A stretch of 5,811 nt of DNA from Solobacterium sp. Lineage in GTDB: Bacteria; Bacillota_I; Bacilli_A; Erysipelotrichales; Erysipelotrichaceae. The notes under the pieces were generated by a model. It saw only the letters and a program-made list of their open reading frames with translations, did no database searches and was not told the origin of the DNA. Shown here one piece after another: positions 1 to 5,811 of the stretch. The stretch lies in NCBI GenBank assembly GCA_017536845.1, contig JAFWCP010000247.1, forward strand, positions 1 through 5,811, given 5' to 3'. The translations under genes were made by a program, and so were the position numbers. The first letter of the stretch is position 1; each line of letters opens with the position of its first letter.

Positions 1-3000
1 ATGGAGTTTGCTGTCAAATGGATGTATTCTGTCGACAAAGATCTGGAAATGCCATATCAAGATACCCTGGTCAGTTTAATGGGGGATGAGTCCTTCCGTG
101 ACATTGTAGGAACTGATATCTGGCAGAGAATGAATTACATCAGAAAAGCAGGGAACTTAGCGGCTCATAATGCATCAGGTAAAATATCACACGCACAGGC
201 ACTGCTGTGTCTGGAAAACCTTTTTATCTTCCTTGACTTTGTTGCTTACTGTTACAGTGAAAACTATGTTGAAGGACAATTTGATCCTGCTTTGCTGAAA
301 CAGGAGTCTGCTCCTGTTACTGCACCTGTGCCTGATATTGATCTTGCAAAGCTGATTGCTGAAAACAAAGCACTGAAAGAAGAACTTACAGCAAGGCGTG
401 AAGAACAGAAACAGACTTATGTACCTAAACCTCTTGATCTGTCTGAATATGAAACGCGTAAAATCTACATTGATACCATGCTGATGGATGCGGGCTGGGT
501 TCAGGGCAAGAACTGGCTGAATGAATATGAACTGAAGGGCATGCCGAATCCAGCTGAAAAGGGATATGCAGATTATGTCCTCTTCGGTGATGATGGCAAA
601 CCTCTGGCTGTCATTGAAGCAAAAAGAACCTGTGTTGATGTGGCAAAAGGACGTCAACAGGCCAAACTGTATGCCGATTTACTGGAAAAGGAGTTCGGCA
701 GACGTCCGGTCATATTCCTTACAAACGGATTTGAAACAAGGATTTCCGATAATCAGTATCCGGAAAGAAAATGTGCGACAATCTATTCCAAACGTGATTT
801 GGAAAAGCTTTATAATCTGCACAAAATGCGTACAAGCCTGAAACATGTATCGATCAATCGAGATATTGCCGGCCGCTATTATCAGGAAAACGCCATTAAG
901 GCAGTCTGTGATGCTTTCGATGCAAAAAACAGAAGGAAAGCTTTATTGGTCATGGCAACAGGTTCCGGCAAAACCAGGACCGTGATTGAACTGTGTGATG
1001 TGCTTCTGCAGCATGGTTGGGTGAAAAACATCCTTTTCCTGGCGGATAGAACATCTTTGGTAGTGCAGGCAAAGCGAAGTTTTTTGAATCTGCTGCCTGA
1101 TCTGTCTTCGGTGAATCTGGTTGAGGAAAAGGGCAATTATTCGGCACATTGTGTTTTCTCCACATATCAGACAATGTTCAATGTCATTGATTCGGCGGAA
1201 GATGATGAAGGAAAGCTTTTTACCTGCGGACATTTTGATCTTGTGATCTGTGATGAAGCACACAGATCCATATATAACAAGTACCAGGACATCTTCAATT
1301 ATTTTGATGCTCCGTTAGTTGGACTGACGGCAACACCCAAGGATGAAATTGATAAAAATACCTACGAGATATTCGAATTGGAAAACGGTGTGCCGACTTT
1401 TGGCTATGAACTTGCCCAGGCTGTCAAAGATGGGTATCTTGTGGATTTCGTTTCTGTTGAAACAACGTTGAAGTTTATCCAGGATGGCATTGTATATGAT
1501 GACCTGTCGGATGAAGATAAAGAGGCATATGAAGATACCTTTACGGATGACAGCGGTAATATGCCGGAGAGCATCAGTTCATCAGCATTGAATGAATGGA
1601 TCTTTAACGAAGATACCATCAGACAGGTGTTACACGTTCTGATGGATAACGGCTTGAAAATTGAGTACGGCAATAAGATAGGAAAAACCATAATCTTTGC
1701 CAAGAATCACAGGCATGCCGAAAAGATTTATGAGGTTTTTAACAAAGAGTATCCTCATCTAAAAGACTATGCCAAGGTAATTGATAATACAATCAAGTAT
1801 GCTCAAAGTGCGATAGATGAGTTTTCCGATCCAAGGAAACTTCCGCAGATCGCCATATCCGTAGATATGCTTGATATCGGTATTGATATTCCTGAAATCC
1901 TCAACCTTGTCTTCTTCAAAAAGGTGATGAGCAAAGCAAAATTCTGGCAGATGATCGGGAGAGGAACAAGGCTTTGCAAGTATCTGCTTGATGGAAAAGA
2001 TAAGGAAAGGTTTTATATCTTTGATTTCTGCGGCAACTTTGAATTCTTCCGTATGAACAAAGGCAGGCCTTCCGCGAATATGATTGCTCTTCAGGGAGCA
2101 CTGTTCAGCCTGAAGTCACAGATTGCCCTGAAACTGCAGGATATTGATTTTCAGACTCCCGAACTGATTGAATTCAGGAAGCTGCTTGTGAATGATATGG
2201 TGCGTAAAGTCCGGGAACTGAATAAGGATAACTTTGCGGTGAAGCAGCATATGAAGTTTGTGGAACAGTACTCCAATCCTGAACATTACAAAACACTCAC
2301 TTACGGAGATACACTGATTATGAATCAGGAACTGGCTCCATTGATCCTTCCAGACGATGATGATCCGAAAGCGCTGCGGTTTGATGCATTGATGTATGGC
2401 ATAGAACTTGCGTATATGGTAGGAAAGAAATATGGCAAGGCACGAAGTGATCTGATGAAAAAGGTAAAGGGAATAGCCGGTGTGGCCAATATTCCTGAGA
2501 TTATGGTGCAGTCAGAACTGATCAACACCATACTTCATACAGACTATGTTGATAAAGCAGGCATTAATGAGTTTGAAAATATCCGTGAGAATCTGCGTGA
2601 CCTGATCAAGTACATACCTTATTCAGGTGTGACGTATGATACAAATTTCAGTGATCAGATCATATCAACAGATTGGAATGATTCTGATCTTGAAAACGAT
2701 GATTTACAGAATTATAAAGCGAAAGCAGAGTTCTATGTCCGCCAGCATCAGGATCTGATGGTGATCCAGAAACTGAAAAACAATCGGCCGATGACTGCGG
2801 ACGATATTGAAATGCTGGAAGATATCATGTGGAATGAACTCGGGACAAAACAGGATTATGAAGCAGAATACGGCCAGAAGCCTCTTGGGGAGTTTGTGCG
2901 CGAGATTGTGGGGCTGGATATGTCCGCCGCAAAAGCTGCGTTTGCTGAATATCTGGATGATGTAAATCTGGACAGCCGGCAGATCTATTTTGTGAATCAG

Positions 3001-3168
3001 ATTGTGGAATACATTGTACACAATGGGCTTATGAAGGATCTTTCTGTTCTGCAGGAATCACCGTTCAACGATCAGGGAAGCATTGTAGATATATTTCCGG
3101 ATCTTTCCACCTGGCTGGGAATCCGCAAAGCCATTGACAATGTGAACGCGAATGCCCTGTATGCATAA
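1..3168 (+). CDS. hsdR: Type I restriction-modification system endonuclease (R) subunit, 5' end cut by the window
   Basis: This is the ATP-driven DNA translocase and nuclease subunit of a type I restriction complex. With HsdM and HsdS it cleaves unmodified DNA far from the recognition site. In the visible 1055 residues, a DUF4145-like domain (about 1-90) is followed by a short coiled region rich in E and K (about 113-137). The HsdR_N nuclease domain has D191 (ADYVL), E206-A-K208 (IEAK) and a QxxxY motif at Q220-Y224. The SF2 helicase core follows: Walker A GSGKT (321-325), DEAH (418-421), TATP (443-446) and QMIGRGTR (650-657). The remainder fits an EcoEI-type C-terminal domain. All key catalytic residues are present and no frameshift is seen. 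The ATG at base 1 has no visible upstream context, and family members usually carry some 40 more residues before the matching VKW segment, so the real start is probably upstream. The hsdM and hsdS partners are not in the window. Confidence 0.95.
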   Translation: MEFAVKWMYSVDKDLEMPYQDTLVSLMGDESFRDIVGTDIWQRMNYIRKAGNLAAHNASGKISHAQALLCLENLFIFLDFVAYCYSENYVEGQFDPALLKQESAPVTAPVPDIDLAKLIAENKALKEELTARREEQKQTYVPKPLDLSEYETRKIYIDTMLMDAGWVQGKNWLNEYELKGMPNPAEKGYADYVLFGDDGKPLAVIEAKRTCVDVAKGRQQAKLYADLLEKEFGRRPVIFLTNGFETRISDNQYPERKCATIYSKRDLEKLYNLHKMRTSLKHVSINRDIAGRYYQENAIKAVCDAFDAKNRRKALLVMATGSGKTRTVIELCDVLLQHGWVKNILFLADRTSLVVQAKRSFLNLLPDLSSVNLVEEKGNYSAHCVFSTYQTMFNVIDSAEDDEGKLFTCGHFDLVICDEAHRSIYNKYQDIFNYFDAPLVGLTATPKDEIDKNTYEIFELENGVPTFGYELAQAVKDGYLVDFVSVETTLKFIQDGIVYDDLSDEDKEAYEDTFTDDSGNMPESISSSALNEWIFNEDTIRQVLHVLMDNGLKIEYGNKIGKTIIFAKNHRHAEKIYEVFNKEYPHLKDYAKVIDNTIKYAQSAIDEFSDPRKLPQIAISVDMLDIGIDIPEILNLVFFKKVMSKAKFWQMIGRGTRLCKYLLDGKDKERFYIFDFCGNFEFFRMNKGRPSANMIALQGALFSLKSQIALKLQDIDFQTPELIEFRKLLVNDMVRKVRELNKDNFAVKQHMKFVEQYSNPEHYKTLTYGDTLIMNQELAPLILPDDDDPKALRFDALMYGIELAYMVGKKYGKARSDLMKKVKGIAGVANIPEIMVQSELINTILHTDYVDKAGINEFENIRENLRDLIKYIPYSGVTYDTNFSDQIISTDWNDSDLENDDLQNYKAKAEFYVRQHQDLMVIQKLKNNRPMTADDIEMLEDIMWNELGTKQDYEAEYGQKPLGEFVREIVGLDMSAAKAAFAEYLDDVNLDSRQIYFVNQIVEYIVHNGLMKDLSVLQESPFNDQGSIVDIFPDLSTWLGIRKAIDNVNANALYA

Positions 3169-3207
3169 ACACAGTTTTCAGAGCGATCGTGAAGAATACG
3201 GCAATGA

Positions 3208-3330
3208 TCATCCGATATTGAAAAGACAGGGGATGAGAAAAAACTTGAAGCCGTAAGCGATACAGCAGGTTTATTGCCGGAGCCCTATGCAGACTTGCTA
3301 ATCAGCGTGTTTGCGGCCAAGAAGTACTGA
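3208..3330 (+). pseudogene. Possible decayed 3' end of an unidentified gene
   Basis: A 40-codon stretch is open from just after a TGA at 3205-3207 to a TGA at 3328-3330, with no ATG or GTG start. Its translation ends in AGLLPEPYADLLISVFAAKKY-like sequence (core LLPEPYADLLISVF), which looks like a genuine amphipathic C-terminal helix. The stop lies 37 bp before the strong terminator, the spacing expected at a real gene end. A second short open frame (3161-3256, 31 codons from an ATG overlapping the hsdR stop) lies beside it in another frame. A single-base indel near 3211 would join the two into one small protein. I do not recognise the family. It may be a remnant of a gene lost between hsdR and the ABC operon, or chance. 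Confidence 0.25.
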
Positions 3331-3367
3331 TTGGGGCGGAACAGGCAGCTGTATTGATTGATAATTG

Positions 3368-3394
3368 CCCCGCAGGCTGATCCTGCGGGGTTTT
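3368..3394 (+). terminator. Rho-independent terminator after hsdR
   Basis: A perfect 9-bp GC-rich stem, CCCCGCAGG (3368-3376) with CCTGCGGGG (3382-3390), encloses a 5-nt loop (CTGAT) and is followed directly by TTTT (3391-3394). The T run is short but the stem is very stable. It sits 200 bp after the hsdR stop and 37 bp after the possible gene remnant, and should insulate the ABC operon from upstream transcription. Confidence 0.88.
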
Positions 3395-3408
3395 GCATGC
3401 CCATGCAA
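3393..3408. repeat. Palindrome TTGCATG-CC-CATGCAA
   Basis: Perfect 7-bp inverted repeat arms with a 2-bp spacer. It overlaps the last bases of the terminator T run. The loop would be too tight for a good RNA hairpin, so a protein-binding site or chance is more likely than an RNA structure. Confidence 0.5.
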
Positions 3409-3410
3409 CA

Positions 3411-3427
3411 CATCATGCGGCATGATG
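3411..3427. repeat. Palindrome CATCATGC-G-GCATGATG
   Basis: Perfect 8-bp arms around a single central base, two bases after the previous palindrome. Both share the core GCATG/CATGC. The symmetry with a one-base centre is typical of dimeric regulator operators, but no regulator gene is in the window and the site lies about 130 bp upstream of the proposed -35. Confidence 0.5.
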
Positions 3428-3506
3428 AACACGACATGAGCTTGGCTGACAGAGAGAATCAGATAAGATTGTATACGGATGACGTGATCCGAAACAGATA
3501 ACCGGG

Positions 3507-3527
3507 CTGATATCAAACTGATATCAA
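3507..3527. repeat. Tandem repeat CTGATATCAA with 11-bp period
   Basis: Two identical 10-bp copies, CTGATATCAA at 3507-3516 and 3518-3527, are separated by one base. Each contains the perfect palindrome TGATATCA. The 11-bp period places both copies on nearly the same face of the helix. The pair ends 28 bp before the proposed -35 of the ABC operon, a position suitable for an activator or repressor. The binding protein is unknown. Confidence 0.45.
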
Positions 3528-3555
3528 TCTTAAATGAAAATGAATGATTCCTCAG

Positions 3556-3583
3556 TTGTTTTTGCCTGCAAAAGTGATAGTAT
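3556..3583 (+). promoter_or_regulatory. Probable promoter of the ABC exporter operon
   Basis: TTGTTT (3556-3561) is a fair -35 element. After a 16-bp spacer comes TAGTAT (3578-3583), preceded by TGA, which gives an extended -10 (TGnTAnnnT). Transcription would start near 3590. This start coincides with a small inverted repeat, GTTGG (3590-3594) with CCAAC (3603-3607), that could form a hairpin at the very 5' end of the message. The ATPase start is about 37 bases further on. Confidence 0.45.
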
Positions 3584-3616
3584 GGATACGTTGGAATTTA
3601 TGCCAACTGAATAGAT

Positions 3617-3621
3617 AGAGG
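3617..3621 (+). promoter_or_regulatory. Ribosome binding site of the ABC ATPase gene
   Basis: AGAGG lies five bases before the ATG at 3627. It supports this start, and the protein then begins with the usual MLKVENVRKEY strand of ABC ATPases. Confidence 0.6.
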
Positions 3622-3626
3622 TTGAT

Positions 3627-4355
3627 ATGCTGAAAGTTGAAAATGTCAGAAAAGAATACCGGGATGTTGTCGCCTGTGACGATGTCTCGTTTACACTGGA
3701 TCCAGGCTCAGTTACCGTTTTGCTTGGACCCAACGGTGCCGGCAAGAGCACCATCATGAAAGCCATCATCGGCTTCCTGCGCTATGAGGGCAGGATTACC
3801 ATCAATGACTACCCGAATTACTCCCTGGATGCCAAAAGGCTCACCGGATATATCCCTGAGCTGCCGTCCCTGTATCCCAACCTGACGGTATCCGAACACC
3901 TGTCCTTCCTGGCCAGGGTGTATAAGCTGACGGATTATAAAGACAGGGCAGAAGCCTTATTAAAGAGATTTGAGCTTGATGACAAGAAAAAGAAATTCGG
4001 TGATGAGCTCAGCAAAGGCATGCAGCAGAAGCTGAATATCTGCCTTGGCGTTCTGACGGAGCCGGAACTGCTTTTGATGGATGAACCGATGATCGGTCTT
4101 GATCCCCATGCCATCAAGGAACTCAAACTGCTGATGCAGGAGATGGCCCAGCAGGGCAGGACATTGCTTGTCTCCACCCATATCATCGACAGCGTTGACA
4201 TGCTTTGGGACAGGTGCCTGATCATGCAGAAGGGGAAGATCAAGGCCAATATCACCAGGCAGGAACTGGAAGAAGACGGCAGAACGCTGGAAGAATACTT
4301 CTTTGCCGTTACCGAGGGCCTGAATCAGGATGAAATGAAGGAGCAGGAATCGTGA
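3627..4355 (+). CDS. ABC transporter ATP-binding protein (ABC-2/exporter type)
   Basis: A 242-residue cytoplasmic nucleotide-binding subunit, full length for a single-domain ABC ATPase. Visible motifs are Walker A GPNGAGKST (34-42), a Q-loop region GYIPELPSLYP (74-84), the signature LSKGMQQ (128-134), Walker B LLLMDEP (148-154) with catalytic E153, the D-loop GLD (157-159) and the H-switch H185 in STH. The Q-loop glutamine is replaced by E78 and the signature reads LSKGM instead of LSGGQ; both changes are common in ABC-2 exporter ATPases, so the enzyme is probably active. Its stop overlaps the start of the permease gene by 4 bp, implying translational coupling and a common complex. The substrate cannot be told from sequence. 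Base composition is visibly more GC-rich than hsdR. Confidence 0.95.
   Translation: MLKVENVRKEYRDVVACDDVSFTLDPGSVTVLLGPNGAGKSTIMKAIIGFLRYEGRITINDYPNYSLDAKRLTGYIPELPSLYPNLTVSEHLSFLARVYKLTDYKDRAEALLKRFELDDKKKKFGDELSKGMQQKLNICLGVLTEPELLLMDEPMIGLDPHAIKELKLLMQEMAQQGRTLLVSTHIIDSVDMLWDRCLIMQKGKIKANITRQELEEDGRTLEEYFFAVTEGLNQDEMKEQES
4338..4343 (+). promoter_or_regulatory. Ribosome binding site deciding the GTG start of the permease
   Basis: A perfect AAGGAG inside the end of the ATPase gene lies eight bases before the GTG at 4352. It is the main reason for choosing this non-ATG start over later in-frame ATG codons. Confidence 0.8.
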
Positions 4356-5811
4356 ACGCGTTTCTCTATTATTGTGTGCATACCTTTGTGAACACCTTGA
4401 AAAAGATGTTCAAATCCTGGGTTGTATTGTTTATCGTCGGCTGTATGGCCGTCGGTATGATTGTCGGTTTTACGATTGCCATGCTTACCGACCACGATGA
4501 ACCCGCCCCGGAGGATGAAATCGTCGAAGTGGTGCCGCCGGAAGAAATGCCGGAAGACATCTTTGACAATAACCCGGTCATTGAAGTTGCCGAAGATGGT
4601 GACTTCTTCTCCCAGATCTTCGATGTCAGCGAAGTGAAGGGCTCGGCCGCCTTTGAAGCTGGGGCAGCTGCCATTATCCTTCTTCTCTTCAGCATCTCCG
4701 TTCTGACCGCTGACAAGACGGCGGAAACGCTGTTTCTGCCGGCAGATGCCAACCTGCTGTTCTCAGCGCCGGTGAAACCGCAGTCTGTGCTGCTGTTCCG
4801 GCTCCTGCTGCAGTTAGGCGCGTCTGTGTTCTCTGGATTATACCTGATGTTCCAGCTGCCAAGGCTGATGGAAATATTCAATGTCGGTGCTGCCGGCATG
4901 GCTATTACAATGCTCTCCCTGGTCCTGAGCATGTTCTGGACCAAGCTGATCGAAGTCATCATGTACATGTTTACGGCCGGCAACGCCCGCCGCAAGAACC
5001 TGACCAGATACTGCCTGTACGGTATCCTTGGAGCCCTGCTCCTTGGCAGCATTGCCTATCTCAGCGCCTTCGGCAAACTGAATCTGGGCGGCCTGATCAA
5101 TGTCTTTGCTTCCCCGGCGCTGCGTTTTGTCCCTGTATGGGGCTGGATCAAAGCCGCCTGCGGCTATGCGGTGACCGGCAATACGATGATGGCGTGGGCC
5201 TGCATCCTGCTGACCTTTGCCGCAACAGCTGTTTCAATCATTCTGATCTGGCGGGCCAAAGCGGATTTCTATGAAGATGCCATCAACAGGGCCGAGGCCA
5301 GGGCTGAACTGATGACGCAGGCGGCAGAGACGGGCATGGTCCAGCGCAAGAAGGAGCGGAAATCCTCCCTGCTGAGGGATGGATTTGATTATGGCCATGG
5401 CGCATCAACGTTCTTCTTCAAGGCCATGTACAACCGTTTCCGTTTTTCTCACCTTCACTTCTTCACGAAGACAGCGGAGACTTATCTTGCAATATCTGTA
5501 TTGTTTACCATCCTGTTCCGTTTTGTCTTAACCGATGAATGGATGCATGCCTCTGCAAACGGAGACCTGCATATAGTCAGCTTACTTGGTTTTGGCCTGC
5601 TGCTGATGGTGTTCTACCGATCGATTGCTTCCACGCTTCCCGAGGATGCAAAGAATGACCTGTTCCGCATGGCGCCGCAGAGGACATGGCTCAAGCTGTT
5701 CTACTCGGCCCTGGCGGACCAGCTGAACTGTATGTCGAAAAGCGAGTCGCTGCAACCGGAAAACACGTCGCGCCCAACATACCCCACGCTTTCAGGCAGC
5801 GACACGTTCGC
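4352..5811 (+). CDS. ABC exporter membrane permease (putative ABC_export family), 3' end missing
   Basis: Membrane partner of the preceding ATPase, read from GTG at 4352; the frame stays open to the window end (486 codons). Visible features are TM1 (about 23-45), an acidic Pro/Glu-rich loop (about 47-95), TM2 (about 101-120), the family hallmark DANLLFSAPVKPQSVLLFRLL (from 132), several further hydrophobic segments (about 159-170, 180-205, 220-240, 280-300), a PVWGW motif (261-265), ADFYEDA (304-310), a basic charged linker (about 311-345) and a GHGAS-type segment followed by more membrane helices. These match the putative ABC exporter family (Pfam ABC_export, from memory). The family-like sequence stops after LADQLNCM, at residue 461. 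From there the frame gives a Ser/Thr/Pro-rich polar tail where another membrane helix is expected. Residues 462-486 are therefore probably not part of this gene. Confidence 0.85.
   Translation, partial: MNAFLYYCVHTFVNTLKKMFKSWVVLFIVGCMAVGMIVGFTIAMLTDHDEPAPEDEIVEVVPPEEMPEDIFDNNPVIEVAEDGDFFSQIFDVSEVKGSAAFEAGAAAIILLLFSISVLTADKTAETLFLPADANLLFSAPVKPQSVLLFRLLLQLGASVFSGLYLMFQLPRLMEIFNVGAAGMAITMLSLVLSMFWTKLIEVIMYMFTAGNARRKNLTRYCLYGILGALLLGSIAYLSAFGKLNLGGLINVFASPALRFVPVWGWIKAACGYAVTGNTMMAWACILLTFAATAVSIILIWRAKADFYEDAINRAEARAELMTQAAETGMVQRKKERKSSLLRDGFDYGHGASTFFFKAMYNRFRFSHLHFFTKTAETYLAISVLFTILFRFVLTDEWMHASANGDLHIVSLLGFGLLLMVFYRSIASTLPEDAKNDLFRMAPQRTWLKLFYSALADQLNCMSKSESLQPENTSRPTYPTLSGSDTF
5734..5811 (-). 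CDS. Fragment of a leucine-rich repeat (LRR_5/BspA-like) protein, probably joined by assembly error
   Basis: Read on the minus strand from the window end, the last 78 bp give a clean frame with the segment SLPESVGYVGRDVFSGCSDS. This follows the LRR_5 repeat pattern (IPxSVxxIGxxAFxGCxxL) found in BspA-like surface proteins of many gut bacteria. The match ends at about LFD (5734-5739). In such proteins GCSxSLFD often continues with TTTIPGV (recalled, not checked), whereas here the frame runs into the antisense of the permease and stops at 5701. Both ends are therefore incomplete. It is most simply a piece of a different gene, possibly from another organism, fused to the contig end. Confidence 0.5.

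Larger units (their letters stand above)
3169..3626. other. Intergenic region between hsdR and the ABC operon
   Basis: This 458 bp stretch has no confident gene. From left to right it holds a possible gene remnant (to 3330), an intrinsic terminator (3368-3394), two adjacent palindromes (3393-3408 and 3411-3427), a small inverted repeat CGGAT-6-ATCCG (3476-3491), a tandem repeat (3507-3527), and the likely promoter, leader hairpin and ribosome site of the downstream ABC genes (3556-3621). The longest open frames on either strand are short, lack a ribosome site and match nothing I recognise. Confidence 0.7.

Noticed and set aside
187..657. 156-codon minus-strand open frame inside hsdR
   Set aside because: Antisense shadow of the DUF4145 and nuclease coding region; Phe/Cys/Ile-rich with no domain pattern.
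3332..3390. Riboswitch or attenuator using GGGGC near 3333 as an anti-terminator arm
   Set aside because: Only about five bases can pair with the terminator arm, no leader peptide or known aptamer pattern is visible, and the element lies at the end, not the start, of a transcription unit.
3368..3427. CRISPR array or CRISPR-like repeat cluster
   Set aside because: The repeats are inverted palindromes of different sequence with no regular spacers, and no cas gene is nearby.
3397..3501. 34-residue plus-strand frame beginning at the ATG in the first palindrome
   Set aside because: No ribosome binding site, starts inside the terminator/palindrome cluster, low-complexity His/Met start; no support as a gene.
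3298..3516. 72-codon minus-strand open frame in the intergenic region
   Set aside because: It runs through the terminator and both palindromes and has no protein-family resemblance.
4369..5052. 227-codon open frame on the minus strand
   Set aside because: It lies wholly antisense to the permease, is rich in Ser/Arg/Thr as expected for the complement of a GC-rich membrane gene, has no recognisable motif, and the plus-strand frame matches a known family.

Overview
The window looks like a piece of a Bacillota genome. It may be an Erysipelotrichia- or Clostridia-like gut bacterium, inferred from the style of the ABC genes, the AAGGAG-type ribosome sites and the moderate base composition; the exact taxon cannot be fixed from sequence alone. 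It holds two unrelated gene blocks separated by about 460 bp of non-coding DNA. The far right end looks foreign.

Positions 1-3168 carry almost all of hsdR, the motor/nuclease subunit of a type I restriction-modification system. The reading frame is open from base 1, and the protein begins inside a DUF4145 domain, so the true start very probably lies just left of the window. No hsdM or hsdS is visible, so those partners must be outside the window, probably upstream.

Positions 3169-3626 hold no confident gene. They contain a possible decayed 3' gene end, a strong intrinsic terminator, two further palindromes directly behind it, a tandem pair of TGATATCA-containing repeats one helical turn apart, and a plausible extended -10 promoter and ribosome site for the next operon.

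Positions 3627-5811 carry a two-gene operon, an ABC transporter ATPase and its ABC_export-type membrane permease, overlapping by 4 bp (GTGA). Together they should form an exporter in the cytoplasmic membrane; the cargo is unknown.

The permease reading frame never closes. From about 5734 to the end the plus-strand translation stops looking like the family, while the minus strand reads as a leucine-rich (LRR_5/BspA-like) repeat in a continuous frame. This is best explained as a chimeric assembly join at the contig end; a real rearrangement is less likely. I found no convincing new biological system here. The chimeric end and the structured intergenic region are the points most worth checking.
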